Origin: Oscillospiraceae bacterium
GTDB taxonomy: Bacteria > Bacillota > Clostridia > Saccharofermentanales > Saccharofermentanaceae
Direction of reading: 5' to 3'
Assembly: GCA_902782125.1 (NCBI GenBank)
Contig: CACZMA010000012.1
Coordinates: 1 to 52,290 of the forward strand
Length of the DNA stretch: 52,290 bases
Of this stretch, positions 52,120 to 52,290 are shown one piece after another. The position numbers and the translations under genes are program-made. Within the stretch, counting starts at the first letter, position 1. Every line of letters starts with the position of its first letter. The notes below the pieces were generated by a model that did no database searches, was not told the origin of the DNA, and saw only the letters and a program-made list of their open reading frames with translations.

Positions 52120-52290
52120 ATGATCGCAATCTTACTTGCAGCGGGATATGCAACCAGACTTTACCCCCTTACGAAGGATAAGCCAAAGTCACTTCTTCCG
52201 CTCGGCAGCAAGCTCATCATCGATTACATCATGGATGAGATCGACAAGCTCCCGGATCTTAACCGCGTCATCCTTGTAACCAACTCACGC
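52120..52290 (+). CDS. Sugar-phosphate nucleotidyltransferase, N-terminal part only
   Basis: The first 57 residues read MIAILLAAGYATRLYPLTKD, with the nucleotide-binding loop LAAGxxTRL and the KPKSLLPLG lysine motif of NTP-transferases such as GlmU/RfbA-type enzymes. ATG has AAGGAGAA upstream. The gene runs off the window, so the sugar and base are unknown. Confidence 0.85.
   Translation, partial: MIAILLAAGYATRLYPLTKDKPKSLLPLGSKLIIDYIMDEIDKLPDLNRVILVTNSR

Noticed and set aside
1..52290. CRISPR arrays, insertion sequences, prophage or rRNA genes
   Set aside because: No regularly spaced short repeats, transposase, phage structural gene or rRNA sequence was seen in the window.

Overview
The window is about 52 kb of chromosome from a Gram-positive, low-to-mid GC bacterium, most likely a gut or rumen member of the Clostridia. 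This rests on several features: a str operon of Firmicutes type (rpsL-rpsG-fusA-tuf), a split Na+-pumping oxaloacetate decarboxylase, a circularly permuted GH3 beta-glucosidase of the Ruminococcus/Butyrivibrio kind, the C-terminal tail typical of clostridial RlmD-like methylases, YtrA-type GntR and YhfC genes, and a glmU-pth-mfd operon. No species is claimed.

Layout. (1) 1-3530 is a mobile-element segment: a type I toxin-antitoxin locus missing from ordinary ORF lists (41-aa membrane peptide at 253-378, minus strand, with an antisense RNA), a small orphan protein, a MobV relaxase, an oriT-bearing intergenic region with repeated CAAGATGTC/GACATCTTG arms, and a RecA-like RepA ATPase. Both mob and repA sit directly behind intrinsic terminators, and the repA leader carries a LexA-type box. 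Next to it at 3534-3722 is the broken-off C-terminus of a GH25 lysozyme, probably marking the junction with the chromosome. (2) 3757-6257 is an autoregulated-looking CPBP protease / GntR / DUF5808 membrane-protein operon. (3) 6416-11969 holds an RlmD-like methylase lacking its Fe-S cysteines, a class A penicillin-binding protein, glutamate 5-kinase and a lipoprotein. (4) 12037-17235 (minus) is a polyamine ABC operon (regulator-potA-potB-potC-potD) with a candidate operator flanking its promoter. (5) 17318-18830 is an Ala/Glu/Lys-rich coiled-coil protein. (6) 18862-23531 (minus) is the str operon with a separate tuf promoter. (7) 23645-27232 is the oxaloacetate decarboxylase operon. (8) 27263-32791 (minus) has a ZIP transporter behind a DtxR-like box, a hemolysin III-like protein, a membrane protein with C-terminal DDVI-LG repeats, and the GH3 enzyme. 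(9) 32969-36260 is an ABC exporter pair followed by a NudC-like Nudix hydrolase. (10) 36290-38225 is an operon with a MerR-style 19-bp-spacer promoter that encodes a small membrane zinc-ribbon protein, a YhfC-type protease and a MerR regulator carrying the same membrane zinc-ribbon module. (11) 38362-43770 is an acyltransferase locus headed by a 1232-aa protein with a duplicated ectodomain and two membrane acyltransferase domains. (12) 44017-46144 holds a methyltransferase and an orphan sugar-binding lipoprotein. (13) 46423-52004 (minus) is glmU-pth-mfd-tRNA-Arg(CCG), followed by unusual repeats. The window ends inside a sugar nucleotidyltransferase gene on the plus strand.

The parts most worth following up are the type I toxin locus with its mRNA 5'-3' pairing, the MerR/YhfC/zinc-ribbon operon, the double-acyltransferase protein, and the leader terminators before mob and repA. 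All functional statements are from sequence reading only; no database search was run.
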